NCBI RefSeq assembly: GCF_024198175.1
Contig: NZ_JAJVKV010000002.1
Coordinates: forward strand, 1,178,001 to 1,242,000
Length of the DNA stretch: 64,000 nt
From: Pyxidicoccus xibeiensis
GTDB taxonomy: Bacteria > Myxococcota > Myxococcia > Myxococcales > Myxococcaceae
Direction: 5' to 3'
Shown: piece by piece, positions 52,669 through 60,364 of the stretch
Numbering within the stretch: the stretch's first letter is position 1
Layout of the letters: each line of letters starts with the position of its first letter
Notes under the pieces: generated by a model
The model's input: only the letters and a program-made list of their open reading frames with translations
Databases searched by the model: none
Told to the model about the DNA's origin: nothing
Made by a program: the position numbers and the translations under genes

Positions 52669-52846
52669 TCAGGTGTCTCCTCTGCCCAGATGGACGTGTG
52701 CTGCCAGTCGATGCTGGCACGGCACGCGAACAACAAACGGGGAGATTCGAACGGGGCGCGGCATCCATACTGTGGTGAACGCCCCGGATCTATTGTCCTG
52801 ACAAACTTTCAACCGGATTGCTATTGCAGTTGTCTGGCGGTGGGGC

Positions 52847-53350
52847 TCACGGCAGGGCGGCCACCCAGCGCACGAAGTCCATGCTGGTGACGAGGCCCAC
52901 CACCATGCCCGCCGAGTCCACCACCGGTGCGCGATGCACGCTGGCGCGGGCCATCACTCCGGCGGCCTCCGGGAGGGAGGAGCCCGCCTGGACGACGACG
53001 ATGCCCTTGGTCATGACATCCGCGGCCGTGGTAGCGGCCTCCACGTCCTGCTCGGAATCGGCGTCGCTCGGGTCCTCGCCGTCGCCGCCATCCATCTGCC
53101 AGCGCACCAGGTCCGTCTTCGACACCAGGCCCAGCACCCGGCCCGTGTCGTCCACCACGGGGGCGCCGCTGATGCCGCAGTCGAGCAGCACATCCGCCAC
53201 GGCCTGCAGCGGCATGTCGTAGGGCACCGTCACCACGTTGCGCGTCATCACCTCCTCCACGGTGCACAGCCTCGGCGCGGGCAGCGCGTCGGGGCGCGCG
53301 TCGAACCGGGGAAGACCGGGGATGGACTGGGGCTGAGCGATGGATTGCAT
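52847..53350 (-). CDS. Twin CBS-domain protein
   Basis: 167 residues from the ATG at 53350 (aaggag just before it). Two CBS motifs: VEEVMTRNVVTVPYDMPL with GAPVVDDTGRVLGLVSKTDL, and AADVMTKGIVVVQAGSSL with RAPVVDSAGMVVGLVTSMDF, separated by an acidic loop (DGGDGEDPSDADSEQD). CBS pairs bind adenine nucleotides and regulate enzymes or channels; stand-alone versions often appear in hypoxia or respiratory gene groups. It precedes nothing in its own direction and follows the NnrS gene by 187 bp. Confidence 0.9.
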   Translation of the reverse strand: MQSIAQPQSIPGLPRFDARPDALPAPRLCTVEEVMTRNVVTVPYDMPLQAVADVLLDCGISGAPVVDDTGRVLGLVSKTDLVRWQMDGGDGEDPSDADSEQDVEAATTAADVMTKGIVVVQAGSSLPEAAGVMARASVHRAPVVDSAGMVVGLVTSMDFVRWVAALP

Positions 53351-53537
53351 GGCGTGCTCCTTCACGGCGGGCCAGGGACGGCGCGTCATCCACCACGGCG
53401 ACGGGCCTGTCTGGCACCTCCTTCATCCACTGCGGGAATCGTGCCGGGCCCTTCTCCCCTGGGGGCGGCCTCCGGGGTGCGCAGGTCATGCGTTCCGGAG
53501 CGCAGCGCCGCAGATGCTGCGGGAAGGCGTCGCCGCC

Positions 53538-54707
53538 TCAGTGGGGAACGGGCTCGCCCTTCATGGCCGGCAGCAGCAGGTGGGCCCACAGCAGCGTGGC
53601 GGCGAGGAAGCACGCCGCGGCCAGGCCCATCCACAGGAAGTAGTGCGCGGGCGCGAGCGCCATCAGCCCGCGCGCCACCACCGCCACGCCCAGCAGGCCG
53701 CCCATGGTGCCCACCTGCCAGGGGCGCCCGAGAAGCTGCGCCGGCCTTCCGCCGTGCGAGAGCACCACGTGCACCGACACCGCCAGGGCCATCACCGCGA
53801 AGCCTCCGAGGAACACCACGTGCAGCCCCGCCGTGCGCCAGAGCGGCTCGATGGCCACCACCGCGTAGCCCGCGGGCACCAGCCAGGCCGACAGCCAGAT
53901 GAGCCAGCGGTGCAGGCCCGGCTGCGAGGGCGGACGCCAGAGCGCCGTCGGGCCCACCAGCGCCGCCGCCACCACCGCCGCGCGCACGCCGTGCCCCAGC
54001 CGCGAGGACACCCCCTGCTCCAGCACGAAGGAGAGCGCGAAGAGGCCCGCCGCCGCCAGGTGCAGTCCCTGGAGCAGCCGCCGCTCCGCGCCCGTCTCCA
54101 CCTTCGGAGGCTGGCCATGCAGGAACATGGGCAGCAGCATCCCGCCCACGCCCAGCACCAATCCAGTGAAGAGCCCCTGCGTCAGCAGCGCCGAGCCGAG
54201 CGCGTGCTGCCAGCCCATCCCGAACGCGGGCAGCAGCGAGCCCACGAGCCCGAGCCCCACCGAGATGGGCACCCACACCATCCCCTCCGGGATGCCCAGG
54301 CCGCCTCCGGGCCGCAGCACACGCGGCAGCACGAAGCCCAGCAGCAGGGCCAGCATGGCCACGAAGAAGCCCTGCGAGACTGCCCACGCCCCGGCCCACG
54401 CGCAGGCCGTCACCGCCACGGGCAGCAGCAGGGCCAGCGCCAGCTGCCAGAGCGCGGGCCCCTCCGTGCGCGTGCGGCGCGGGATGAAGGTGAAGAGGAA
54501 GCCCAGGGCGAAGCACATCATGAAGCCCTGCACCTGCGTCAGCGCATGGAAGGCCGCGCGCCAGCCCACGTCCAGCCCCACCGCGTACAGCAGCCAGTGG
54601 CCCACGCCCGCCCAGCCGAGCAGCGCGCCCAGGGGGAAGAGCAGGCGGTAGGGCTCCCGGCGGAGCGTGGCAAGGCGAGGCGAGGGGCTGGCGGGCGTGG
54701 GGCTCAT
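53538..54707 (-). CDS. nnrS: NnrS-family membrane protein
   Basis: 389 residues from the ATG at 54707, overlapping the hemerythrin stop by four bases (ATGA). About twelve hydrophobic helices are visible. NnrS-type features include YRLLFPLGALLGWAGVGHW, FMMCFALGFLFTFIPRRT, the HALGSALLTQGLF histidine and GHGVRAAVVAAALVGP. NnrS is a haem- and copper-containing membrane protein linked to resistance to nitric oxide stress and tied to denitrification genes in other bacteria. Here it is co-transcribed with a hemerythrin-like protein and a beta-barrel protein. Confidence 0.88.
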   Translation of the reverse strand: MSPTPASPSPRLATLRREPYRLLFPLGALLGWAGVGHWLLYAVGLDVGWRAAFHALTQVQGFMMCFALGFLFTFIPRRTRTEGPALWQLALALLLPVAVTACAWAGAWAVSQGFFVAMLALLLGFVLPRVLRPGGGLGIPEGMVWVPISVGLGLVGSLLPAFGMGWQHALGSALLTQGLFTGLVLGVGGMLLPMFLHGQPPKVETGAERRLLQGLHLAAAGLFALSFVLEQGVSSRLGHGVRAAVVAAALVGPTALWRPPSQPGLHRWLIWLSAWLVPAGYAVVAIEPLWRTAGLHVVFLGGFAVMALAVSVHVVLSHGGRPAQLLGRPWQVGTMGGLLGVAVVARGLMALAPAHYFLWMGLAAACFLAATLLWAHLLLPAMKGEPVPH

Positions 54708-55252
54708 GGCTGCATTCCTCGGCGGGCGCGCAGCTCCGCGCGCAGGGCCTGTTGCTCCTGGGGCGCCAGCATGCGGCTGGCCAGGGGAAAGAGGACGCGC
54801 TCCTCCAGCTGGAGGTGGGTCTCCATCAGCTGGGTCAGGGTCTCGGTGGGCTCGCGCAGGGCGGAGAGCGGGGTGGGCCGCGAGGCCGCGGGGGCCTCCA
54901 ACTGCCGCCACCGCGCCACCAGCCTCTCCACCCGCGTGTCGATGACGCGATGCTGCGCCTGCATGGCCTCCAGGGCTTCACGGGCCTCCGGGGGCAGCGG
55001 CAGCGCACGCAGGCGGGGGGCGAGCGAGAGGTCCTCGTCCGCCACGTGCTTGTCCAGGCCGAGCGTGAAGTAGCGCACCAGGCGCCGGGCGGCGTCCGCC
55101 ACCTCCTCGTCGCGGGCGCCGTCCGCCTCCGCCAACCGCTGCCCCATTGCGAGGAAGGTGCGGATGCGGCCGTGGCAGTCCCGCAACATGTCGAAGGGCG
55201 TCTCGGGGGCGGTGGGGGACGCGGCCGTGGCGAGGCGGAGCGGAACGAGCAT
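54704..55252 (-). CDS. Hemerythrin-like protein
   Basis: 182 residues. A hemerythrin HHE domain with all expected di-iron ligands: H27 (DCHGRI), H69 and E73 (KHVADEDL), H101 (AQHRVID), H146 and E150 (THLQLEERVLFP). Family members bind oxygen or nitric oxide, and YtfE/RIC types repair iron centres after nitrosative damage. The stop overlaps the NnrS start, and the gene begins five bases after the beta-barrel gene's stop, so the three are one operon. A role in NO binding or detoxification is inferred from this context. Confidence 0.9.
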   Translation of the reverse strand: MLVPLRLATAASPTAPETPFDMLRDCHGRIRTFLAMGQRLAEADGARDEEVADAARRLVRYFTLGLDKHVADEDLSLAPRLRALPLPPEAREALEAMQAQHRVIDTRVERLVARWRQLEAPAASRPTPLSALREPTETLTQLMETHLQLEERVLFPLASRMLAPQEQQALRAELRARRGMQP

Positions 55253-55257
55253 GGCCG

Positions 55258-56157
55258 TCAGAAGTTCAGGGGCAGGTCCAGCTGCGCGATGCCGTAGTGC
55301 TGCGGCTTCATGGGCGCATCGAAGGGCAGGGCGTAGGAGAGGCCGGGCCGCAGCGTCAGCGTGTCGCCGAGCTTCACATGGAAGCGCGTGCCCAGCGCCG
55401 CGGTGGTGTTGTCGCGCAGGGCCTCCGTGGTCACCGTGGTGGGGGTGGACAGCCAGCGCTGGTGGCGCACCTCCGCGCCGAGCGACAGCCAGGGGGCGAC
55501 GAAGTAGCCCACGTGGACGCCCGCGGTGAAGTTGGTTCGCGACGCATCCGCCTGCACCGCCTCGCCCCGCACCCGCGTGAGCTGCAGCACGGTGGCTTCC
55601 GCCTGCACGGTGAGCCCGTCGCTGACGTAGGCGAGCTCCACGCCGGGGAAGACGGTGAAGTCATTCACCGCGAACATCGCGTTGTCCATGGCCGAGCGCG
55701 CGAGGATGCCCGAGCGCGCGGCCGCCGCCGCCGTCGCGTCCGGCGTGTCGCCTCCGCCCATGCCGACCGGCACGGTGACGCCCAGGAAGAGGGCCAGGCG
55801 CAGCGACTCGCTGAGCGGAATGCCGTAGGTGCCGCCGAGCACGGGGTTGACGAACGCGGTGCCAGAGTCGCCCGCGCCGGGCGCGTTGTGCACCACGCCC
55901 ACGCGCACGAGGGGCGCGAAGCTCGGCGTCACCTTGTAGCTGAGGAGGAACAGCGAGGCGGTGGTGACGGTGTCCGGCACGCCGACCGTCGGGTGCGACA
56001 CCGCGACGGAGGTGTCCAGCCGCGCCACGTTCGCGGGCGCGGCGGGGCGCAGCTGCCAGGGTAGAGAGTAGGGGGCCGGCGCGGCGGAAGCCGCCAGCGG
56101 CGCGAGGGCCGCGAGGGCGATGGCGAGGCGGAGGGAAGGGCGCGCGAAGTGGGGCAT
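55258..56157 (-). CDS. Outer-membrane beta-barrel-like protein
   Basis: 299 residues from the ATG at 56157 (ggag seven bases upstream). Signal peptide (LRLAIALAALAPLAASAAPAP). The mature part shows repeated amphipathic strands with Gly/aromatic turns (LFLLSYKVTPSFAPLVRVGV, LRLALFLGVTVPVGM, TNFTAGVHVGYFVAPWLSLG) and ends in IAQLDLPLNF with a terminal Phe, as outer-membrane porins do. First gene of the hemerythrin/NnrS operon. It may be a channel or a transporter-like barrel; no specificity is evident. Confidence 0.82.
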   Translation of the reverse strand: MPHFARPSLRLAIALAALAPLAASAAPAPYSLPWQLRPAAPANVARLDTSVAVSHPTVGVPDTVTTASLFLLSYKVTPSFAPLVRVGVVHNAPGAGDSGTAFVNPVLGGTYGIPLSESLRLALFLGVTVPVGMGGGDTPDATAAAAARSGILARSAMDNAMFAVNDFTVFPGVELAYVSDGLTVQAEATVLQLTRVRGEAVQADASRTNFTAGVHVGYFVAPWLSLGAEVRHQRWLSTPTTVTTEALRDNTTAALGTRFHVKLGDTLTLRPGLSYALPFDAPMKPQHYGIAQLDLPLNF

Positions 56158-56397
56158 GCGGTTCTCCAGGGGCACTCCCCGTCACACAGCAGGGAGCGTG
56201 CCAGTCGCCCGGGAGCGCGTTGCCCCGCACGCCCCACCTCCGAGGCGCAGGATGTGCGAGCCCGAGTGCCACCCCGCAGAATGTGCGGGAGCGAGGGAGC
56301 GAGCAGGCCCCGCTTCGCCGGGCACCACGGCGGCCACTCCGCTCCCCCGCCAGGCGCACTGCTCGAACGGCCCCCGCGCTCCGGCTGCTGCGCGGCG

Positions 56398-56835
56398 CTA
56401 CCGGGAGCGCTTCGACGCGCGATAGGCGGCCCACGCGCCGGTCGACCACAGGGCCCAGGCGACGAGGACGGGCTGGAAGAAGAGCCGGATGAGCCGCGCC
56501 CTGTCGGTGTCGAGCCCGAACGCGCTGATGCCCTGGGTGTACTGCGAGATGTTGCCCGGGAAGATGGCGACGAAGAACGCCGCCACCACCCATCCGACCT
56601 GGGTGCGCCAGCGGCGCGCGAAGATGAGTGCCGCGCCGAGCATCAACTCGACCACGCCCGAGGCGAGGACGACGAAGTCGGCATCGACGGGGACCCACTT
56701 CGGGACCTGCGCCAGGAACTCGGTGCGGGACCACGTGAGGTGGCCCGCGCCCGCGAGGAGCAGGGTCGCTCCCAGCCAGATGCGTGCAACGGTCTTCAGG
56801 AGACTGGGACGTGCCACGGCAACGTCTTGAGTCAT
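56398..56835 (-). CDS. DoxX-family membrane protein
   Basis: 145 residues from the ATG at 56835 (aggag upstream). Four hydrophobic helices in DoxX order: IWLGATLLLAGAGHLTW, DADFVVLASGVVELMLGAALI, TQVGWVVAAFFVAIFPGNIS (with the common FPGN motif) and RLFFQPVLVAWALWSTG. DoxX proteins are implicated in quinone/thiosulfate or oxidative-stress chemistry in some organisms, but the exact reaction is unknown. It lies 240 bp upstream of the beta-barrel operon in the same direction. Confidence 0.88.
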   Translation of the reverse strand: MTQDVAVARPSLLKTVARIWLGATLLLAGAGHLTWSRTEFLAQVPKWVPVDADFVVLASGVVELMLGAALIFARRWRTQVGWVVAAFFVAIFPGNISQYTQGISAFGLDTDRARLIRLFFQPVLVAWALWSTGAWAAYRASKRSR

Positions 56836-56901
56836 GACTCCTCCAGGAGCAGTTCGTGGATGCGGGCCGGCGGGACGTGAGCCGCGGGGTGGATATATTG
56901 T

Positions 56902-56912
56902 TTCAAATTGAA
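56902..56912. promoter_or_regulatory. Palindromic A/T-rich site before DoxX
   Basis: ttcaa-a-ttgaa, an 11-bp perfect palindrome 66 bp before the DoxX start, in a locally A/T-rich patch. It could be an operator for DoxX, the divergent lipoprotein gene (starts at 57048), or both. Confidence 0.4.
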
Positions 56913-57047
56913 TTGTGCGCAACCATATCTTGGCTCCTCGGACATCTGGCCGCTGGCTGGGAGCCCGCTTCGTGACCTAGGCTCCAGGGTGGCCCGGCCC
57001 TTGAACTCCTCGTGGGTGACGGCCCCCTGAGCAACGGTAAGGAACAC

Positions 57048-58154
57048 ATGATCCGCTCGTCTCTCGTCGTCCTGGCTCTCTCGGCAACGGTGGCAGTCGC
57101 CGCCTCCTGCAGCTCGTCGGAGCCGGTCCCGGACGGTCCGTCGGACCCGGTGCCGGGCCTTCCAAGCATCGTGAGCTTCAACGCGACGTCCGCGACCATC
57201 GCCTCGGGCGAGTCCGCCGAGCTGTCCTGGGAGGTCACCGGCGCGAAGACGGTTTCCATCAGTGAAGGCGTGGGTGAGGTGAGCGGAAAGTCGGTGCAGG
57301 TCCGCCCGGAAGCGACGACGACGTACACGCTCACGGCGACCAACGAGCGTGGCAGCACCACCGCGAACACCACCGTCGCCGTGAGCACGGCGGGTGGGAC
57401 GGATATCTCCGGGAGCCTCACGACGCGCACGCTGACATTCGCGGGCTCGCCGTACCGGGTGACGGGAGACCTGACGGTGCCGGCGGGGAGCCGGCTCACC
57501 CTCGAGCCCGGCGTCCGCCTGGTCTTCGCGGGGCACTTCAAGCTTGCCGTGTACGGGCGCATCACCGCGCAGGGCACCACCGCGAGGCCCATCGTCTTCA
57601 CCGCCGCCAATCCCACCACCGGCTGGGCCGGAATGCGGCTGGCGGCGACGTCGGATGCCGGTGCGGACTTCCTCGAGCGCTGCATCTTCGAGTACGGCAA
57701 CAAGGATGGCGGTCAGAACGGCATGGGCGAGGACGGCTCGTACTCCGAGGACGCCGGTGGGGCGCTCTGGATTGGCTCCCGCGCGAACGTGAACGTGAAC
57801 TACAACGAGTTCCGCTTCAACAAGGCGCCCACGTATGCAGGCGCGCTGATGCTCATCGCGCCGACCAGCTCGGGCGTCGCCACCGGGAACAACTTCCATG
57901 ACAACTCGGTCACCGGTCCGCGCACCCAGTTCGGAGGCGTGGGAGGGGCGGTCAACACCGCGCACCTCCCGGCCAGCAACAACTGGACCTTCCGCGGCGG
58001 CGAGTTCCGCAACAACCGGGCCCACGCGGGCGGGGCGCTCTACTTCTTCGACAGCAACGTGACGATCGACGGAATCGAGATGTCGGGCAACACCCCGAAC
58101 AACTGGGCGACGCCGGAGCCGCAGCGGCTGACGGTCGTCAACACGCCGAAGTAG
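57048..58154 (+). CDS. Beta-helix lipoprotein with Ig-like N-terminal domain
   Basis: 368 residues from the ATG at 57048 (aaggaac upstream). Lipoprotein signal (LALSATVAVAASC, C20), a Pro/Asp/Ser linker, an Ig-like/PKD-like domain (SATIASGESAELSWEVTGAK, TYTLTATNERGS; about 40-110), then a right-handed beta-helix with typical ladder motifs (VPAGSRLTLEPGVRLVFAG, GRITAQGTTARPIVFTA, WTFRGGEFRNNRAHAGGALY). A predicted surface protein, possibly carbohydrate-binding or lyase-like; no catalytic residues recognised. Confidence 0.85.
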   Translation: MIRSSLVVLALSATVAVAASCSSSEPVPDGPSDPVPGLPSIVSFNATSATIASGESAELSWEVTGAKTVSISEGVGEVSGKSVQVRPEATTTYTLTATNERGSTTANTTVAVSTAGGTDISGSLTTRTLTFAGSPYRVTGDLTVPAGSRLTLEPGVRLVFAGHFKLAVYGRITAQGTTARPIVFTAANPTTGWAGMRLAATSDAGADFLERCIFEYGNKDGGQNGMGEDGSYSEDAGGALWIGSRANVNVNYNEFRFNKAPTYAGALMLIAPTSSGVATGNNFHDNSVTGPRTQFGGVGGAVNTAHLPASNNWTFRGGEFRNNRAHAGGALYFFDSNVTIDGIEMSGNTPNNWATPEPQRLTVVNTPK

Positions 58155-58162
58155 CGCCCGGC

Positions 58163-58189
58163 ACCTGGGTGGTCTGAATCCACCCAGGT
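58163..58189. terminator. Perfect 10-bp hairpin after the beta-helix lipoprotein
   Basis: acctgggtgg / ccacccaggt around tctgaat, nine bases after the stop. The run that follows is A rather than T, so termination would rely on the stem or a factor. Confidence 0.55.
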
Positions 58190-58252
58190 TGAAAAATTGC
58201 CATGCCTCGGTATCGTGACGGAGAGCTGCTTCACGAAAACGAGGAGTTGCAG

Positions 58253-58756
58253 ATGCAGTGCCCCAGCTGTGGCCGGCAGTGTTCCGCGCAGGCGAAGTGG
58301 TGTGTGGGTTGTCGCACCCGCTTCGATACGGCGCCCGTTGGTGCCACCCCGGTGGAGCCGGCGGGTGGTTTGGAGTCACCGGGAGGGCGAGGCCTGTCGT
58401 TCCCGGTGCTGGTGCTCGGGGGCCTGGTGCTCGCGGGTGGCGGTTGGATGAAGCACCGTGCCGACCGGGCGGAGGAGGCGCGACTCCAGGCGGAAGCGGC
58501 GGCCGCTGCCCGGAAGCCCGCTGGGAAGACCTCCGACGAGCTCTACGCCGAGCAGCAGGCGCAGATGATGTCGGGCTACAATTCCCAGCGTGCCGAGCAG
58601 CGCAAGAAGGACGACCTGGACCGGATGTCCAAGTCCATGGAGAGCCTGCCGACCCATGGGGAGGCCGCGAGGGTGAGGGCCGCCGAACAGATGGAGGGCC
58701 TCAAGCAGCCCCAGAAGCCCCTCGACCTGTCTCCGAATCCGTGGGGGCCGAAGTGA
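58253..58756 (+). CDS. Zinc-ribbon membrane protein
   Basis: 167 residues from the ATG at 58253, chosen because gaggag lies eight bases upstream. An N-terminal zinc ribbon (CPSCGRQCSAQAKWCVGC) is followed by one hydrophobic helix (LSFPVLVLGGLVLAGGGW) and then a long polar helix (RADRAEEARLQAEAAA, YNSQRAEQRKKDDLDRMSKS). Anchored protein with a cytoplasmic zinc finger; partner unknown. The next gene starts seven bases after its stop, so the two probably act together. Confidence 0.78.
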   Translation: MQCPSCGRQCSAQAKWCVGCRTRFDTAPVGATPVEPAGGLESPGGRGLSFPVLVLGGLVLAGGGWMKHRADRAEEARLQAEAAAAARKPAGKTSDELYAEQQAQMMSGYNSQRAEQRKKDDLDRMSKSMESLPTHGEAARVRAAEQMEGLKQPQKPLDLSPNPWGPK

Positions 58757-58763
58757 GAGAAGG

Positions 58764-60209
58764 GTGACGGACTCGAAGAGCGCGCGGAGACTCGAGGCGG
58801 CGGTGCGTGCCGTGGTGTCGGAGGCTCCCGCGCCCACGCAGGTGGAGCTCCTGCGCGAGGACGTGCTGCCGACAGTGCATGGCTGGCTCCTGCTGTGCCT
58901 GTTGAGGCAGGTCCGCCGGCAGCAGTGGGTGCTGCGGATGGTGAGGGAGCGCATCACCGGCCGCGGGCTCGACGAGGACGAAGGCCCCGTGCCGGGCTAC
59001 GCGGGCTGGCAGTACAGCTTCCATGGCATCGGCTGCTGCTTCGAGGGCCCGGGCGAGCTCATCGACATGGACTTCCATGACGAGGAGGGCGCGTCCATCG
59101 ACGCGTACTTCTTCGCCCGGCGAATCCAGTCGCTCGCCGAGCCCGCGCTCCCCGAGGCCCGCCTGCGCACGCTCCTGCCCGGTGAGGCACTCCTGGTGGA
59201 CGCCATCGATGACCTGCGCGCCGGCGGGCTCTTCGGACGGCCCGAGCCGGGGATGTCCCTCCGGCTGCCACCCGGTCTGGAGGCGCTCGCGGAGGCCGCC
59301 GAGGCACTCGACCTGTCGAGCGATGAAGCCACCGCGCGGTGCCTGGCGCACCTGCGGGACTTCGAGGCGCTGGCGTCGCGCCCTGGCGGCGAGGTGTTCC
59401 AGGCGAAGGCCGAGCTCATGCGCAGGTCCAGGCGCGACTGGCTCCTCGCGCACTCCGGGACGCCCGGGACGGCGAGGGAGGCCTTCTCCGCCCTGCGGGG
59501 GCTCGCCACGGACGAGGAGCTGATCCGCACCTGCACGCGCGTCCTCGAGGGCCCGGTGTCCTCCGCGACGGGGGATGCGGTGAACCGGCTGGATGCGATG
59601 CCTGGGGCCGCCGGGAGCGAGGCCGTGCTGCACCTCGCCCTGCACCGGCTGTCCCCCTGCCAGCACCACCCCTATCCCATGCACGCCGCCGCGAGGTACC
59701 TGCTCCGGCGCAACGTGGAGCGGGAGCGCGTGCTCGCGGCGATGCTGGCCTTCGCCCGGGTGGACCCGGTGAAGGGCTACCGGGGCAACCCCTATATCGG
59801 AGAGTTCGCGCTGCTCGCGCTGGAGCATGCGCACGAACACGCGCGAGAGCTGGTCCGCCTGGCGCTGCGCTCCAGCGTGCCCGCGGCGCGGCAGCTCGTG
59901 GCGGCCGTGCTCTTCGTGCTGGACAGGCCCTGGTGTCACCATGAGCTGGCGGCGGCCCTTCATGAGTCGGACCGGGAGCCGGGCTCGCTGGTGATTGCGG
60001 TGGCGCTGTCCCGGAGCCCCTCGGACCTGGCACGCGCCTTCGCCGCGCGCTGGCGCAGGGAACACCCGCTGCCTCCGTCGGAAGGCCCGGGCTTCACCTG
60101 GGCGGAGGTGGAGGAGGCGAACGCCTCCGGCTGGTTCGACGTGGAGGTGGAGAAGGCGCGGAAGTGGGTGGAGCGGGCGGGAGCCCACGTTCCCCAGACG
60201 CTTCCCTGA
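58764..60209 (+). CDS. Hypothetical protein with DUF6896-like N-terminus and helical-repeat C-terminus
   Basis: 481 residues from a GTG start with gagagaagg upstream. Residues about 75-125 (WQYSFHGIGCCFEGPGELID, followed by MDFHDEEGASIDAYF) resemble DUF6896, a small domain found in toxin-immunity contexts; this is a tentative match. From about 170 the protein is helical with short repeating units (REAFSALRGLATDEELIR, LHLALHRLSPCQHH, ALEHAHEHARELVRLALRS), suggestive of HEAT-like repeats. No signal peptide. Immediately downstream of the zinc-ribbon gene, possibly the cytoplasmic half of the same pair. Confidence 0.72.
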   Translation: MTDSKSARRLEAAVRAVVSEAPAPTQVELLREDVLPTVHGWLLLCLLRQVRRQQWVLRMVRERITGRGLDEDEGPVPGYAGWQYSFHGIGCCFEGPGELIDMDFHDEEGASIDAYFFARRIQSLAEPALPEARLRTLLPGEALLVDAIDDLRAGGLFGRPEPGMSLRLPPGLEALAEAAEALDLSSDEATARCLAHLRDFEALASRPGGEVFQAKAELMRRSRRDWLLAHSGTPGTAREAFSALRGLATDEELIRTCTRVLEGPVSSATGDAVNRLDAMPGAAGSEAVLHLALHRLSPCQHHPYPMHAAARYLLRRNVERERVLAAMLAFARVDPVKGYRGNPYIGEFALLALEHAHEHARELVRLALRSSVPAARQLVAAVLFVLDRPWCHHELAAALHESDREPGSLVIAVALSRSPSDLARAFAARWRREHPLPPSEGPGFTWAEVEEANASGWFDVEVEKARKWVERAGAHVPQTLP

Positions 60210-60321
60210 AAGAGCAGCGCCCCCCGTCGCTCAGGTCCGCCGCGCTCCGGGCGGGCTCTCGACGCGGTAGCGCAGATACACCATGGCAGGGCTCGCCCAG
60301 GAAGGAACGAGGCGCTTCCAG

Positions 60322-60352
60322 CGGGCCCGTCCCTCGTGAAGGAACGGGCCCG
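60322..60352. terminator. Hairpin between convergent genes
   Basis: A 9-bp stem (cgggcccgt / acgggcccg) with a 13-base loop, 13 bp beyond the end of the minus-strand gene and about 110 bp after the plus-strand gene. It could serve both. Confidence 0.5.
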
Positions 60353-60364
60353 AGTCCGGCAGCT

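Noticed and set aside
52700-52725. Sigma-54-like promoter (tggcacggcacgc)
   Set aside because: The -24 half resembles the consensus but the -12 TTGC element is absent.
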